Below, piece by piece: positions 41,150-50,073 of a DNA stretch of 64,000 bases. Within the stretch, counting starts at the first letter, position 1. Each line of letters opens with the position of its first letter. A model generated the notes under the pieces. It was not told the DNA's origin and searched no databases. It saw nothing but the letters and a program-made list of their open reading frames with translations. The position numbers and the translations under genes are program-made. The DNA is from Micavibrio sp. (GTDB lineage: Bacteria; Pseudomonadota; Alphaproteobacteria; Micavibrionales; Micavibrionaceae): contig JAPJQV010000001.1 of NCBI GenBank assembly GCA_030824965.1, positions 310,001-374,000 on the forward strand. The letters are read 5' to 3'.

Positions 41150-42076
41150 ATGGCAAAACGTGATGAATTCGATGACGAAGGGTTTTTTGATAGCCTGTTG
41201 AATCGTAAAGGAAATACTGAATTGCCGCCGGGGCTTCGCCGTATTTTTATTGTCATCGGCGTTCTGGTCCTTATTGGTATTCTTGTTGCTGTTATTTCCG
41301 CTATCCCGTCGGGCAAGGACGGCAATGACGACATGGCGCCGGTCCCGATCATCCGCGCTGATACCGCACCGTATAAAATTAAGCCCGAAGATCCGGGCGG
41401 CATGAAAGTGCCGAATAAAGACAGTACGATATTCGAAACCCTTAAAGGTCAACCCGAAGAAAACAAGGTCGAGAATTTGCTTGAAGACGAGAGCGATACG
41501 GCAGAGTCCGTTGCATCCGTCGCGCGTGAGGAAGTCGCGTCGAAAGTAATCGCAAAATCTGAACCCATTACCGATATCAATGATTTGGAACTTGATACTA
41601 AACCGGAGCAGGAAGAATTGTCCGCGCCGCCACAACCTCAACCTGTTGCAAAACTCGAAACCGTCAAAGCTGAGCCCATAAAAGAAGAACCGAAAGAAAG
41701 CGGATCGATCATCGATACATTAAAGGCGGATTCGAAACCAAAAGAATTGCCGCTTCCGAAAGTGGTATCGAAAACTGAACCCAAAATCGAAACGCCAAAA
41801 GTCACTGCGCCAAAACCCGCCCCGGTTTCTTCCGGCGGTTCGACTTATATCCAGCTGGCCGCCGTAAAATCCGAAGCGGAAGCCTCCAGCCAGTGGTCGA
41901 AATTCAAGTCGAAAAATCCTGAACTGGCCGCGCTGTCGATGCGCACCCAAAGAGCCGATCTCGGAGCAAAAGGAGTCTTTTTCCGTATTCAGGCCGGACC
42001 TTTAACCCCGGCCAATGCAACCGCGGTCTGTTCGGCGGTCAAATCCCGCGGCGGCAATTGTATCATCGCAAAGTGA
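41150..42076 (+). CDS. SPOR domain membrane protein
   Basis: A 308-residue single-pass protein. The N-terminus is cytoplasmic; a membrane helix (IFIVIGVLVLIGILVAVISAI, about 30-50) follows. A long Lys/Glu/Pro-rich periplasmic linker (about 90-225, with many EPK-type repeats) leads to a C-terminal SPOR domain of about 75 residues (YIQLAAVKSEAEA to GGNCIIAK). SPOR domains bind denuded glycan strands at the division septum. It lies just before nagZ and scpAB, as in many alphaproteobacteria. Confidence 0.9.
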   Translation: MAKRDEFDDEGFFDSLLNRKGNTELPPGLRRIFIVIGVLVLIGILVAVISAIPSGKDGNDDMAPVPIIRADTAPYKIKPEDPGGMKVPNKDSTIFETLKGQPEENKVENLLEDESDTAESVASVAREEVASKVIAKSEPITDINDLELDTKPEQEELSAPPQPQPVAKLETVKAEPIKEEPKESGSIIDTLKADSKPKELPLPKVVSKTEPKIETPKVTAPKPAPVSSGGSTYIQLAAVKSEAEASSQWSKFKSKNPELAALSMRTQRADLGAKGVFFRIQAGPLTPANATAVCSAVKSRGGNCIIAK

Positions 42077-42089
42077 GAGTAAAACACGA

Positions 42090-43076
42090 ATGACCGATCA
42101 GCCTCTTCCGCTTGCCTGCATTTTTTCCGTCGAAGGCGAAACATTGACTCATGCGGAAAAATCTCTGTTCTCCGCCAGTCAGCCCTTTGGTTTCATTCTC
42201 TTTGGGCGTAACTGCAAATCGCCCCATCAAGTTAAGGCGCTATGCTCTGAAATTCGTAAAACCGTCGGTTGGGATTGCCCGATATTAATCGATCAGGAGG
42301 GCGGCAAAGTCGCAAGGCTTAAATCTCCCCAATGGGATGCCTATCCGTCTGCACGTCACTACGGCGAGGATATGGAGCGCGATCTCAGCGCGGGAAGACT
42401 GAAGCTTTCCAAGGACATGATGGAAATGGCAAAGATGCTGCTCGAAAACGGTATCGACGTAAATTGCGCGCCTGTTCTCGATGTCCTGACAGATGTAACG
42501 CATGATGCCATCGGAAGCAGGGCTTTCTCGTCCGATCCTCAAATTGTAGCCGAAGCGGCGGATGCCGTATGCGAAGCTTTTCTGGATATAGGGGTCACGC
42601 CGGTAATCAAGCACATGCCGGGCCATGGCCGCGCTTCGGTTGACAGTCATCATGAATTGCCAAGGGTCGAAACGTCTTTGAGGGAATTGCTGGCGACCGA
42701 TTTTGTACCGTTTAAGCGCATTGCCGCCGAACCTTATGCAGCCTCGGTTTGGGCGATGATGGCTCATATTATCTACACTGATATCGATACGGACCGTCCC
42801 GCAAGCCTTTCCGGAAAAATTATTTCTGAAGTGGTTCGTGAGCAAATCGGGTTTAAAGGATTGATATTGAGTGACGATCTGGACATGAAAGCTCTGGATA
42901 AGTACGGCTCTATCGCCGAAAGGGCGATTGAATCCTTGCAAGCAGGCTGCGATCTTGCTTTGTATTGTTGGGCGAAAATCGATGTTATGGAACAGCTGGC
43001 CGCCAATTGTCCGCCACTGTCAGCCATCGGTTGGAAACGCTGGCAAGCCTCGATTAATGCGAATTGGGCTGCCTGA
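42090..43076 (+). CDS. nagZ: Beta-N-acetylhexosaminidase (GH3)
   Basis: 328 residues from the ATG at 42090, 14 bp after the SPOR stop. The GH3 family shows in FGFILFGRNCKSP, IDQEGGKVARL, the active-site KHMPGHGRASVDSHHELP (with the Asp/His loop of NagZ) and LILSDDLDMKAL with the nucleophile Asp. NagZ cleaves GlcNAc from muropeptides in peptidoglycan recycling. It lies in the conserved SPOR - nagZ - scpA - scpB block. Confidence 0.93.
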   Translation: MTDQPLPLACIFSVEGETLTHAEKSLFSASQPFGFILFGRNCKSPHQVKALCSEIRKTVGWDCPILIDQEGGKVARLKSPQWDAYPSARHYGEDMERDLSAGRLKLSKDMMEMAKMLLENGIDVNCAPVLDVLTDVTHDAIGSRAFSSDPQIVAEAADAVCEAFLDIGVTPVIKHMPGHGRASVDSHHELPRVETSLRELLATDFVPFKRIAAEPYAASVWAMMAHIIYTDIDTDRPASLSGKIISEVVREQIGFKGLILSDDLDMKALDKYGSIAERAIESLQAGCDLALYCWAKIDVMEQLAANCPPLSAIGWKRWQASINANWAA

Positions 43077-43101
43077 ATATTAGACCCTTAACAGGTAAGT
43101 T

Positions 43102-43959
43102 ATGACCGAAGAAGTGTTTGTAGAAGACGAGCGTATCAACGCTCCCGAACCGACCTTGCCGGACGATGCCCTTGTTCTGCACCTGAATTCCTATGAAGGG
43201 CCGATAGACGTACTTTTACAGCTTGCCCGCGACCAGAAAGTCGATCTGACGCAAATTTCCATTCTTCAGCTTGCCCGGCAGTATCTGGCCTTTATTGACA
43301 GGGCGCAGGAATTGTCTCTCGATGTCGCTGCCGAATATCTCGTCATGGCGGCATGGCTTGCCTATCTGAAATCCCGCCTTCTTCTGCCGCGCGAGAAAGA
43401 GGCCGAAGACGAACCATCCGCTGAGATGATGGCCGAAGCTTTGGCGTTCCAGTTGCAGCGTCTGGAAGCCATTCAGGCTGGAGCGCAGAAAATGGCGCGC
43501 CAGATGCGCGAATACCTGACCGTCTATGGACGCGGATATAAAGAAACCTTCAAGGCACCTGAGCCGGATAAATATACGGTCGATCTCTATCAGCTTTTGA
43601 AAGCTTACGGGGATATCACCCAGCGTAAAACCTCGACCCAGTATAAGCCTGTTTCCTATCCTGTCATGACGATGGAAGAAGCTCTTTCGCGTATGACGGT
43701 TATGCTGGGCCGCCTGCCGAAACAGGGTACGACATCCGTCTGGACGACACTAAACAGCTTCATGCCGGAAAACATCAAGGAAGTGTTGCTGCATAAATCC
43801 TCGATGGCGTCGTTGTTTACGGCATCTCTGGAACTGGCGAAGCAAGGTAAGCTGGAAATTCGCCAGGAAGAAAATTTCAAACCTATTTATCTGCGTGTCG
43901 TAGAGCGTGAGCCCTATGTTCCCGAAGAAACACCCCAAGCTGAGGTACAATCCGCATGA
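43102..43959 (+). CDS. scpA: Segregation and condensation protein A
   Basis: A 285-residue kleisin subunit of the SMC-ScpAB condensin. The N-terminal region LHLNSYEGPIDVLLQLARDQKVDLTQ and AAEYLVMAAWLAYLKSRLLLP binds the SMC neck, and the C-terminal winged helix (LFTASLELAKQGKLEIRQEENFKPIYLR) binds the SMC head. It overlaps scpB by 4 bp. The upstream nagZ gap is 25 bp. Confidence 0.95.
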   Translation: MTEEVFVEDERINAPEPTLPDDALVLHLNSYEGPIDVLLQLARDQKVDLTQISILQLARQYLAFIDRAQELSLDVAAEYLVMAAWLAYLKSRLLLPREKEAEDEPSAEMMAEALAFQLQRLEAIQAGAQKMARQMREYLTVYGRGYKETFKAPEPDKYTVDLYQLLKAYGDITQRKTSTQYKPVSYPVMTMEEALSRMTVMLGRLPKQGTTSVWTTLNSFMPENIKEVLLHKSSMASLFTASLELAKQGKLEIRQEENFKPIYLRVVEREPYVPEETPQAEVQSA

Positions 43960-44897
43960 GTGAAGCTGCTGAAGAAATAGAAATCGAAGACGAGGATATT
44001 GAAATCGTCGAAGAAGTGCAGGAAGAACCGGCGCAAATTATGCCGCTTGAAGATCCCGCGCAACAGAAACGCGTCATTGAGGCTTTGATGTTTGCCTCGC
44101 CCGAACCTGTTTCCCTTCGCTCCATTCAGGCGCGACTGCCGCAATCCGCAGATGTCGGTCGCATGCTGCTCGAACTAAAAGCCGAATACGAAAACCGCGG
44201 TGTCAATCTGGTTCAACTTGAAGATGTCTGGGCGTTTCGTACGGCATCGGATATTGGTCCGCATTTGGCGTTGACGAAAAAAGAAGAGAAGAAACTTTCC
44301 CGTGCCGCGCTTGAAACCATGGCGATTATAGCCTATCACCAGCCGGTGACGCGTGCCGAGGTAGAAAATATCCGTGGTGTGGCGACGAATAAAGGCACGC
44401 TCGACGTGCTTATGGAATCAGGCTGGATCAAGCCGGGTCGCCGCCGCGAAACGCCGGGCCGCCCTGTGACATGGACGACGACCAACCAGTTTTTGGATGA
44501 TTTCGGCGTTTCCAACCTGAATGACCTGCCGGGCTTGAATGAATTGAAAGCCTCCGGCCTTCTTGATACAAGACCTGCGATCGATACAATTCCGGGCGCC
44601 GACCTTTTCAAATCAGAAAATGACAATATATCTGAAGAAGAGAAAGAACGCCCATTGGGAGAGTTCGATTCCGAAACAGACGACGAAGCAATTGAAGAGG
44701 AAAGAGACATGGCACCTGTACAATCCGACGACGATATCGATAACGCTGTCGAAATCGATGAAGATGAGATTGAATCTTCTGACGAAGACGATTCAGACGA
44801 AGATGATTCAGACGAAGATGATGAAGATTACGACGATGAAGATGAAGACTATGATGATGAAGACGAAGACGAAGACGACGAAGAGGACGAAGACTGA
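43956..44897 (+). CDS. scpB: Segregation and condensation protein B with long acidic tail
   Basis: A 313-residue ScpB. The core (about 25-205) holds two winged helices: EALMFASPEPVSLRSIQARL and ALETMAIIAYHQPVTRAEVENIRG, followed by GRRRETPGRPVTWTTTNQFLD. Beyond residue ~225 the protein is a low-complexity acidic tail, mostly Asp and Glu with Ser and Tyr (runs such as DDEDYDDEDEDYDDED), ending at 313. ScpB homodimers stabilise the kleisin; the tail is not part of the known fold. It overlaps tatA (TGATG). Confidence 0.93.
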   Translation: MSEAAEEIEIEDEDIEIVEEVQEEPAQIMPLEDPAQQKRVIEALMFASPEPVSLRSIQARLPQSADVGRMLLELKAEYENRGVNLVQLEDVWAFRTASDIGPHLALTKKEEKKLSRAALETMAIIAYHQPVTRAEVENIRGVATNKGTLDVLMESGWIKPGRRRETPGRPVTWTTTNQFLDDFGVSNLNDLPGLNELKASGLLDTRPAIDTIPGADLFKSENDNISEEEKERPLGEFDSETDDEAIEEERDMAPVQSDDDIDNAVEIDEDEIESSDEDDSDEDDSDEDDEDYDDEDEDYDDEDEDEDDEEDED

Positions 44898-45103
44898 TGT
44901 CTTTAGTTCACTGGCTTGTCGTTATTCTTGTCATCATCGTGATTTTCGGGGCCGGACGGTTGCCGAGTGTCATGGGTGATCTCGCTCAAGGCATCAAGGC
45001 TTTTAAAAAAGGCATGAAAGACGAAGAGCTTTCTCCGCCGAAGAAAGTCGATGACGGAACAGTCGTTGAAAATCAGACGACTAGAGATAAAACGGAAGTT
45101 TAA
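44897..45103 (+). CDS. tatA: Sec-independent translocase protein TatA
   Basis: A 68-residue TatA: a short membrane helix (LVHWLVVILVIIVIFGAGRLPSV) with the FGAGRLP hinge, an amphipathic helix (GDLAQGIKAFKKGMKDEE) and a charged tail. It oligomerises to form the Tat pore for folded proteins. tatB and tatC follow; a hairpin lies between tatA and tatB. Confidence 0.95.
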   Translation: MSLVHWLVVILVIIVIFGAGRLPSVMGDLAQGIKAFKKGMKDEELSPPKKVDDGTVVENQTTRDKTEV

Positions 45104-45110
45104 AAATTTC

Positions 45111-45131
45111 ATCCCCGCCAAAAGCGGGGAT
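45111..45131. repeat. Intergenic palindrome ATCCCCGC-N5-GCGGGGAT
   Basis: A perfect 8-bp inverted repeat with a 5-nt loop between tatA and tatB. A closely similar sequence lies at 58027-58050 between sucC and the NIPSNAP gene. Such short GC palindromes inside operons are REP-like elements that can protect mRNA ends or attenuate transcription. Confidence 0.6.
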
Positions 45132-45149
45132 ATTTTCACGGAATAAAAC

Positions 45150-45470
45150 ATGCTCGATTTCAGCTGGTCGGAATTAATTGTGGTGATCGTCGTCGCGGTT
45201 CTGGCGGTCGGCCCGAAACAACTGCCCGAAGTTCTGCATGGTCTCGGCAAGGTCTTCCGCCGCCTTCAATATATGCGCTATGCGGTGACGCGCCAGTTCG
45301 ACGATTTTATGGAGCAGGCGGATCTTCGCGAAATCCGCGATCAGACCCGCATCGTAACGCCTGAATTATTCGACGAAGCGTTCGCCGATGAAGAATACAT
45401 AACGAAAAACGAGAATGCTGCTGAAAAGCCCGATGCGCCTGACGTTAAACTCGTAGAAGGCAAAAAATGA
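45150..45470 (+). CDS. tatB: Sec-independent translocase protein TatB
   Basis: A 106-residue TatB. LDFSWSELIVVIVVAVLAVGPKQLPEVLHGLGKVFRRLQ shows the N-terminal helix with the conserved Glu (E8) and the GPKQLP hinge typical of TatB rather than TatA, followed by an amphipathic helix and a charged tail. It forms the receptor complex with TatC, whose gene overlaps it by 4 bp. Confidence 0.94.
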   Translation: MLDFSWSELIVVIVVAVLAVGPKQLPEVLHGLGKVFRRLQYMRYAVTRQFDDFMEQADLREIRDQTRIVTPELFDEAFADEEYITKNENAAEKPDAPDVKLVEGKK

Positions 45471-46237
45471 TTTCCGATCTCGACCCGACTTCCCAGCCTT
45501 TGATCGAACATCTGACAGAATTGCGCAAACGCGTTTTGTGGTCGGTGGTCATCATGCTGATCGGCACGGGTATCTGTTATCACTTCCGCGACGAGATTTA
45601 TGGGTTTCTCGTTAAGCCCCTGGCTGATGCGATGGGACCGCAAGACTCACAGCGCCTTATTTATACCAATCTGACCGAAGCTTTTTTCACTTACGTGAAA
45701 GTATCGGTTTTCGCCGGATGTTTTTTGACGTTCCCCTTTCTGGCAACGCAAATCTGGATGTTCATATCTCCCGGCCTTTATAAACGTGAGAAAGCGGCCA
45801 TGCTGCCGTTTTTAATCGCCGCGCCGATCATGTTCTTTCTTGGTGGCGCGCTTGTCTATTACATCGTCATTCCCGGCGCGTGGACATTCTTCCTAAGCTT
45901 TCAAAGTTCCGGCTCCGAAACCGTCCTGCCTATCATGCTCGAAGCCAAGGTCAGCGATTATCTGGATTTGATCATGGTGCTGATTTTCGCTTTCGGCTTG
46001 GCGTTTCAAATGCCGGTCATACTGGCGCTTATGGCGAAAGCGGGGATTATCAGCGCCGAGTGGCTCGCGGCGAAGCGAAGATACGCGATTGTCCTGATAT
46101 TTATTGTTGCTGCAATTATCACGCCGCCTGATATAATCTCGCAAATAGCATTGGCGATCCCGCTGATGATCCTCTACGAGATATCCATCCTTTTGATCAG
46201 ACGTTCGTCGAAACAGAATAATGCCAACACCCCTTGA
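45467..46237 (+). CDS. tatC: Sec-independent translocase protein TatC
   Basis: A 256-residue, six-helix membrane protein. The cytoplasmic N-terminus PLIEHLTELRKRVLW, the conserved FFTYVKVSVFAG loop, FISPGLYKREK, and GLAFQMPVILALM in the fifth helix are TatC signatures. It binds twin-arginine signal peptides. Its 3' end overlaps the ZapE gene by 17 bp. Confidence 0.96.
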   Translation: MISDLDPTSQPLIEHLTELRKRVLWSVVIMLIGTGICYHFRDEIYGFLVKPLADAMGPQDSQRLIYTNLTEAFFTYVKVSVFAGCFLTFPFLATQIWMFISPGLYKREKAAMLPFLIAAPIMFFLGGALVYYIVIPGAWTFFLSFQSSGSETVLPIMLEAKVSDYLDLIMVLIFAFGLAFQMPVILALMAKAGIISAEWLAAKRRYAIVLIFIVAAIITPPDIISQIALAIPLMILYEISILLIRRSSKQNNANTP

Positions 46238-47342
46238 TATCTACAAATCCAAACTCGTCACCGGACAGATAGACGCCGATCCCTTGCAGGAAGAGGCGGT
46301 GGCGCATTTCGACCGCCTGCAATACGAAGCGATCCGCTATCACATCCACGATAAAAAAGGCGGCTGGCTTAATCGCATGGCGATTTTCAAAGGCGACCGT
46401 CCTGCGCCCAAAGGCGTCTATATCTACGGTCCCGTCGGGCGAGGCAAATCCATGCTGATGGACGTCCTCTATGAGTCGATCCCGCCCGAGATTAAGAAGC
46501 GCCGCGTGCATTTCCACCAGTTTATGATCGAAGTGCATGATTACATCCATTCGCGCCGTTTCGATTCCGCTGGCATGAAAGAAGGCAAGGACGAGCTATT
46601 GCCCGCCTTGGCGTCGATTATATCAAACCGTTGCAAAGTGCTTTGCTTTGATGAATTCCATGTTACCGATATCGTCGATGCGATGATTTTAGGACGGCTT
46701 TTTTCCGAGATGCTTGATCACGGCATTTCCATTGTCGCCACGTCTAACTGGGCACCGGATGATCTCTACAAAGGCGGGTTACAGCGTGACCGTTTCCTGC
46801 CGTTTATCGACCTTATCAAGAAACGCATGGATATCGTCAACTTAAACGGCGATATCGACTACCGCGCGCGTAAACTCAAAGAGATGAGCGTTTATTTCGC
46901 GCCGCTAGGCAAGGAAAGCGCGGACCGCGCCAATAATCTATTCGCAAGTCTCACCGAGAACGAAGAACCTTACGGCGACCTGATCAGCGTCAAGGCTCGC
47001 ACCATCGAAGTTCCAGTCGCCGCCAAAGGCGTCGCGCGTTTCAGCTTTGCGCAGTTATGCGAACGCCCGCTTGGTGCGGAAGATTATCTGGCGATTGCCA
47101 AGCGCTATCACACGATCTTTGTCGAGGATATACCGAAGCTCGGCTACGACCGCCGCAACGAAGCCAAGCGGTTTATGACATTGGTGGACGTTTTCTACGA
47201 TAATCACCGCAATCTGGTCATTACCGCCGACGCAAACCCCGATAAACTCTATTCCGGCCACGACCACGCCTATGAGTTTGAACGCACGGTGAGCCGTTTG
47301 CAGGAAATGCAGACGCAAAGCTATTTAAATCATCCGAAATAG
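46221..47342 (+). CDS. zapE: Cell division ATPase ZapE (AFG1 family)
   Basis: A 373-residue AFG1-like AAA ATPase. It has Walker A GPVGRGKSMLMD (about residues 74-85), a following HFHQFM segment, Walker B VLCFDEFHVTDIVDAMILGRL, and ATSNWAPDDLYKGGLQRDRFLPFI, all typical of ZapE, which acts at the FtsZ ring under stress. It starts inside the end of tatC (17-bp overlap), so it is coupled to the tat operon. In other alphaproteobacteria afg1 genes often lie near TCA genes such as mdh and sucC. Confidence 0.9.
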   Translation: MPTPLDIYKSKLVTGQIDADPLQEEAVAHFDRLQYEAIRYHIHDKKGGWLNRMAIFKGDRPAPKGVYIYGPVGRGKSMLMDVLYESIPPEIKKRRVHFHQFMIEVHDYIHSRRFDSAGMKEGKDELLPALASIISNRCKVLCFDEFHVTDIVDAMILGRLFSEMLDHGISIVATSNWAPDDLYKGGLQRDRFLPFIDLIKKRMDIVNLNGDIDYRARKLKEMSVYFAPLGKESADRANNLFASLTENEEPYGDLISVKARTIEVPVAAKGVARFSFAQLCERPLGAEDYLAIAKRYHTIFVEDIPKLGYDRRNEAKRFMTLVDVFYDNHRNLVITADANPDKLYSGHDHAYEFERTVSRLQEMQTQSYLNHPK

Positions 47343-47355
47343 ATTACAATTATTC

Positions 47356-48603
47356 ATGTCTTTCTTCTCCGGTCTTTTCAGCAAGGAAAAATCTGCGGCA
47401 AAGAACCGCCAATTGGCATTATCGAATAAAGCCGAAGACCGCCTGAAAGTCGCAAAAAGCAAGTATACCCAACCCGAACTTCTTTATTATCTGGCGCAGA
47501 ACGATCCCGACGCATCGGTGCGTCAGGCGGTGGCAAAAAACAAATCAACGCCTGTGCATGCAAGCTCGGTTCTCGCCAAAGACAAAGACGAAGATGTGCG
47601 TCTGGCGCTCGCCAACCGCCTGATGAAACTCCTGCCGAATTTGTCGCAAGACAAGCAAAGCCAGTTATACAGCTATGCCATTCAGGCGCTCGGTACGCTG
47701 GCTATCGATGAGGTTTTGAAAATCCGTATTGCACTGTCATCGACACTTAAAGATCATGTGCATGCGCCGCCGAAAGTGGTGGGCCAACTGGCTCGCGACA
47801 TCGAACGTGAAGTCTCCGAACCTATTTTAAGGTTTTGTGCCGCGCTTCTCGATGAAGACCTGCTCGATATCTTAAAAACCCACCCGGCGCCTTGGGCCGT
47901 ACAGGCGATTGCTGGACGAGACAGGATCAGCGAGCAAATTTCGGCGGGCGTGATCGAACGCGAAGACATCCCGGCTGGGCTTATTCTTCTCGATAATAAA
48001 ACCGCCAATATTTCCGTGGCGGCGATGACTTCTATCGTCGAAAAATCGAAAACTCATCCGCAGTGGCAAAAACCGATCGCCATCCGTAAAAACCTGCCGG
48101 CCAATCTGGCGCTGGAGCTGATGCAATTCGTTGATGCCAAAGTGCGCGATCTATTGCTGCAAAGAACGGATTACGACCCGAAGACGATGGGCGAGATTGC
48201 CCAAGTCATGCGCCGCCGCCTTGATTTCATGGATGAAGCGGACACGGAAAAGATTTCGCCTGAAGAACGCGTCCGCCAGATGCTAAAGAACAAAAGCCTA
48301 AGCGAGAATTCCGTCATAGATGCTCTGGCAGTACAGGATAAGGAGCTTGCACTCGCCTGTATAGCGGCGCTGGCAAAAATTCCCGTGGCGGTGGCGGATA
48401 AGATTATGTCGCTCAATACGCCCAAGCCGGTCATCGCCTTGTCATGGAAGGCGGGCCTGTCCATGCGCACCGCCTTGAAATTACAGCAGGAATTGGCCTA
48501 TGTGCCGCATAACGAATTAATATATCCGCGCGGCGGGACCGATTACCCACTGGAAAAAAGCGAGATCGTCTGGCAACTCGAATTTTTCGGTATCAAGCCA
48601 TAA
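47356..48603 (+). CDS. DUF2336 domain protein, first of two tandem paralogues
   Basis: A 415-residue cytoplasmic protein made of helical repeats with a DUF2336-like core. Characteristic parts are LYYLAQNDPDASVRQAVAKNKSTP, DVRLALANRLMKLLPNLSQ and REVSEPILRFCAALLDEDLLDIL. It ends in LIYPRGGTDYPLEKSEIVWQLEFFGIKP. The function of the family is unknown; HEAT-like repeats suggest protein-protein contacts. The next gene (48639-49913) is a full-length paralogue in the same order, pointing to a local duplication. It starts 14 bp after zapE. Confidence 0.85.
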   Translation: MSFFSGLFSKEKSAAKNRQLALSNKAEDRLKVAKSKYTQPELLYYLAQNDPDASVRQAVAKNKSTPVHASSVLAKDKDEDVRLALANRLMKLLPNLSQDKQSQLYSYAIQALGTLAIDEVLKIRIALSSTLKDHVHAPPKVVGQLARDIEREVSEPILRFCAALLDEDLLDILKTHPAPWAVQAIAGRDRISEQISAGVIEREDIPAGLILLDNKTANISVAAMTSIVEKSKTHPQWQKPIAIRKNLPANLALELMQFVDAKVRDLLLQRTDYDPKTMGEIAQVMRRRLDFMDEADTEKISPEERVRQMLKNKSLSENSVIDALAVQDKELALACIAALAKIPVAVADKIMSLNTPKPVIALSWKAGLSMRTALKLQQELAYVPHNELIYPRGGTDYPLEKSEIVWQLEFFGIKP

Positions 48604-48638
48604 TTTATTAACCTTCCATCGGCTAAACTTTTACCATC

Positions 48639-49913
48639 ATGTCGATATTCAATCTGTCATTGCTGACCCCCGATCCTGCGAAAAAACAGGAAAAAGAAAA
48701 GAAAAAATACGAATCAGAAAAGAGAATTGCCCAGTCGCTCGATAAAGCGGCAAAGCTGAAACTGGCCAAATCACCGGCTACGCAAGCTGAAATCCTCTAT
48801 TATCTGGCCCAGAATGACGGCGAAGCCTCCATTCGCCAGGCCGTGGCTTCCAATGACGCCACGCCTTATCAGGCAAATAAAATCATCGTTCGCGATGAAA
48901 ATGCAGATGTGCGGATTGCGCTGGCCGAACGTCTGGTAAAACTACTGCCGGACATTTCACAGGATACGCAAAGCCAGCTTTATTCCTATACGGTCGATGC
49001 GCTGGAAGCTTTGGCGGCGGATGAAACCGCAAAGGTCAGAATCGTATTGGCCAATACGCTGAAGAAGGAATTGCACGCGCCGGCGCATATCATTAATAAA
49101 CTCGCCCGGGATGTAGAGCAGGAAGTGGCGGAGCCGATCCTGCATCATTGCATGGCTGTATCGGATGAGGTGCTGCTGGAAATACTGTCGAACCATCCGG
49201 CGGCGTGGAAAGTCGAAGCAATCGCCCAGCGCCAATTCGTCAGTGCCGATGTATCCGAAGCGGTGGTCGACGCCTATCATGAAACAGCGGGTGTTTTGCT
49301 GCTGGACAATAAACAGGCGGATATTACAAAACCCACTTTGTTCAAGATCGTCGAAAAATCAAAAGCCTTTACCACATGGCAAAAACCATTGGCGGTGCGC
49401 GCTTTCCTGCCGCAGGAGATTGCCCGCAAAATGGCGGAATTCGTGGATGATTCTGTGCGTGACCTGATCGCTAAAAGGACGGATCTGGGTGCTGAAATTT
49501 CCGATGAGATAAAATCGAAATTCCGTGAGGATATCGACCGGCTGGAAAAAGAAGACGCTGATCGTTTAAGTCCCGAAGACAAAGTCCGCAAGATGATCGT
49601 CGATAAAACGCTCGATGAGGACGCGCTTATCAAGGCCATGGATGAACGCAACCGCATTCTTGCAACTGTGATGCTTGCGGCGATGGTGCGAACCTCGCGC
49701 TCCAGCATGGAAAACATTATCGGCATGTTGAAACCTAAACCCATTGTCGCCGTTTGTCATCGGGCGGGTCTGGGCATGCGGACCTGCCTGCGTATACAAC
49801 AGGAGATTGCTAAAATCCCGTCAAAGGAAATCATCTATCCGCGTGGGGGTACCGATTATCCGCTTGACGCCGACGAAATCAAATGGCAACTCGACTTTCT
49901 CGGGTTGAAGTAA
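48639..49913 (+). CDS. DUF2336 domain protein, second tandem paralogue
   Basis: A 424-residue paralogue of the preceding gene, with the same landmarks in order: LYYLAQNDGEASIRQAVASNDATP, DVRIALAERLVKLLPDISQ, QEVAEPILHHCMAV, AFLPQEIARKMAEFVDDSVRDLI and the ending IYPRGGTDYPLDADEIKWQLDFLGLK. The N-terminus carries an extra Lys/Glu-rich stretch (KKQEKEKKKYESEKR, residues 15-29). The two copies differ throughout, so the duplication is old. Function unknown. Confidence 0.85.
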   Translation: MSIFNLSLLTPDPAKKQEKEKKKYESEKRIAQSLDKAAKLKLAKSPATQAEILYYLAQNDGEASIRQAVASNDATPYQANKIIVRDENADVRIALAERLVKLLPDISQDTQSQLYSYTVDALEALAADETAKVRIVLANTLKKELHAPAHIINKLARDVEQEVAEPILHHCMAVSDEVLLEILSNHPAAWKVEAIAQRQFVSADVSEAVVDAYHETAGVLLLDNKQADITKPTLFKIVEKSKAFTTWQKPLAVRAFLPQEIARKMAEFVDDSVRDLIAKRTDLGAEISDEIKSKFREDIDRLEKEDADRLSPEDKVRKMIVDKTLDEDALIKAMDERNRILATVMLAAMVRTSRSSMENIIGMLKPKPIVAVCHRAGLGMRTCLRIQQEIAKIPSKEIIYPRGGTDYPLDADEIKWQLDFLGLK

Positions 49914-50073
49914 GTCCGTTTCTTCAAAACAACCTAGCATTCCTGCGCAAGGCAGGAATCCAAGTTAATGATATGTGCCTGATCTCGTAGAGATACAAAC
50001 AATTTCAGCTTAAATATCCTTGACAAAATAGGAATTATGTCCTAATATCAAAAGTAAAAAAGGACGCCTAATC

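Noticed and set aside
44563..44979. Lys/Met/Thr-rich 138-residue frame across the end of scpB
   Set aside because: Out-of-frame reading of the acidic GAAGACGAT-type codons of the ScpB tail; no ribosome site and it runs into tatA.
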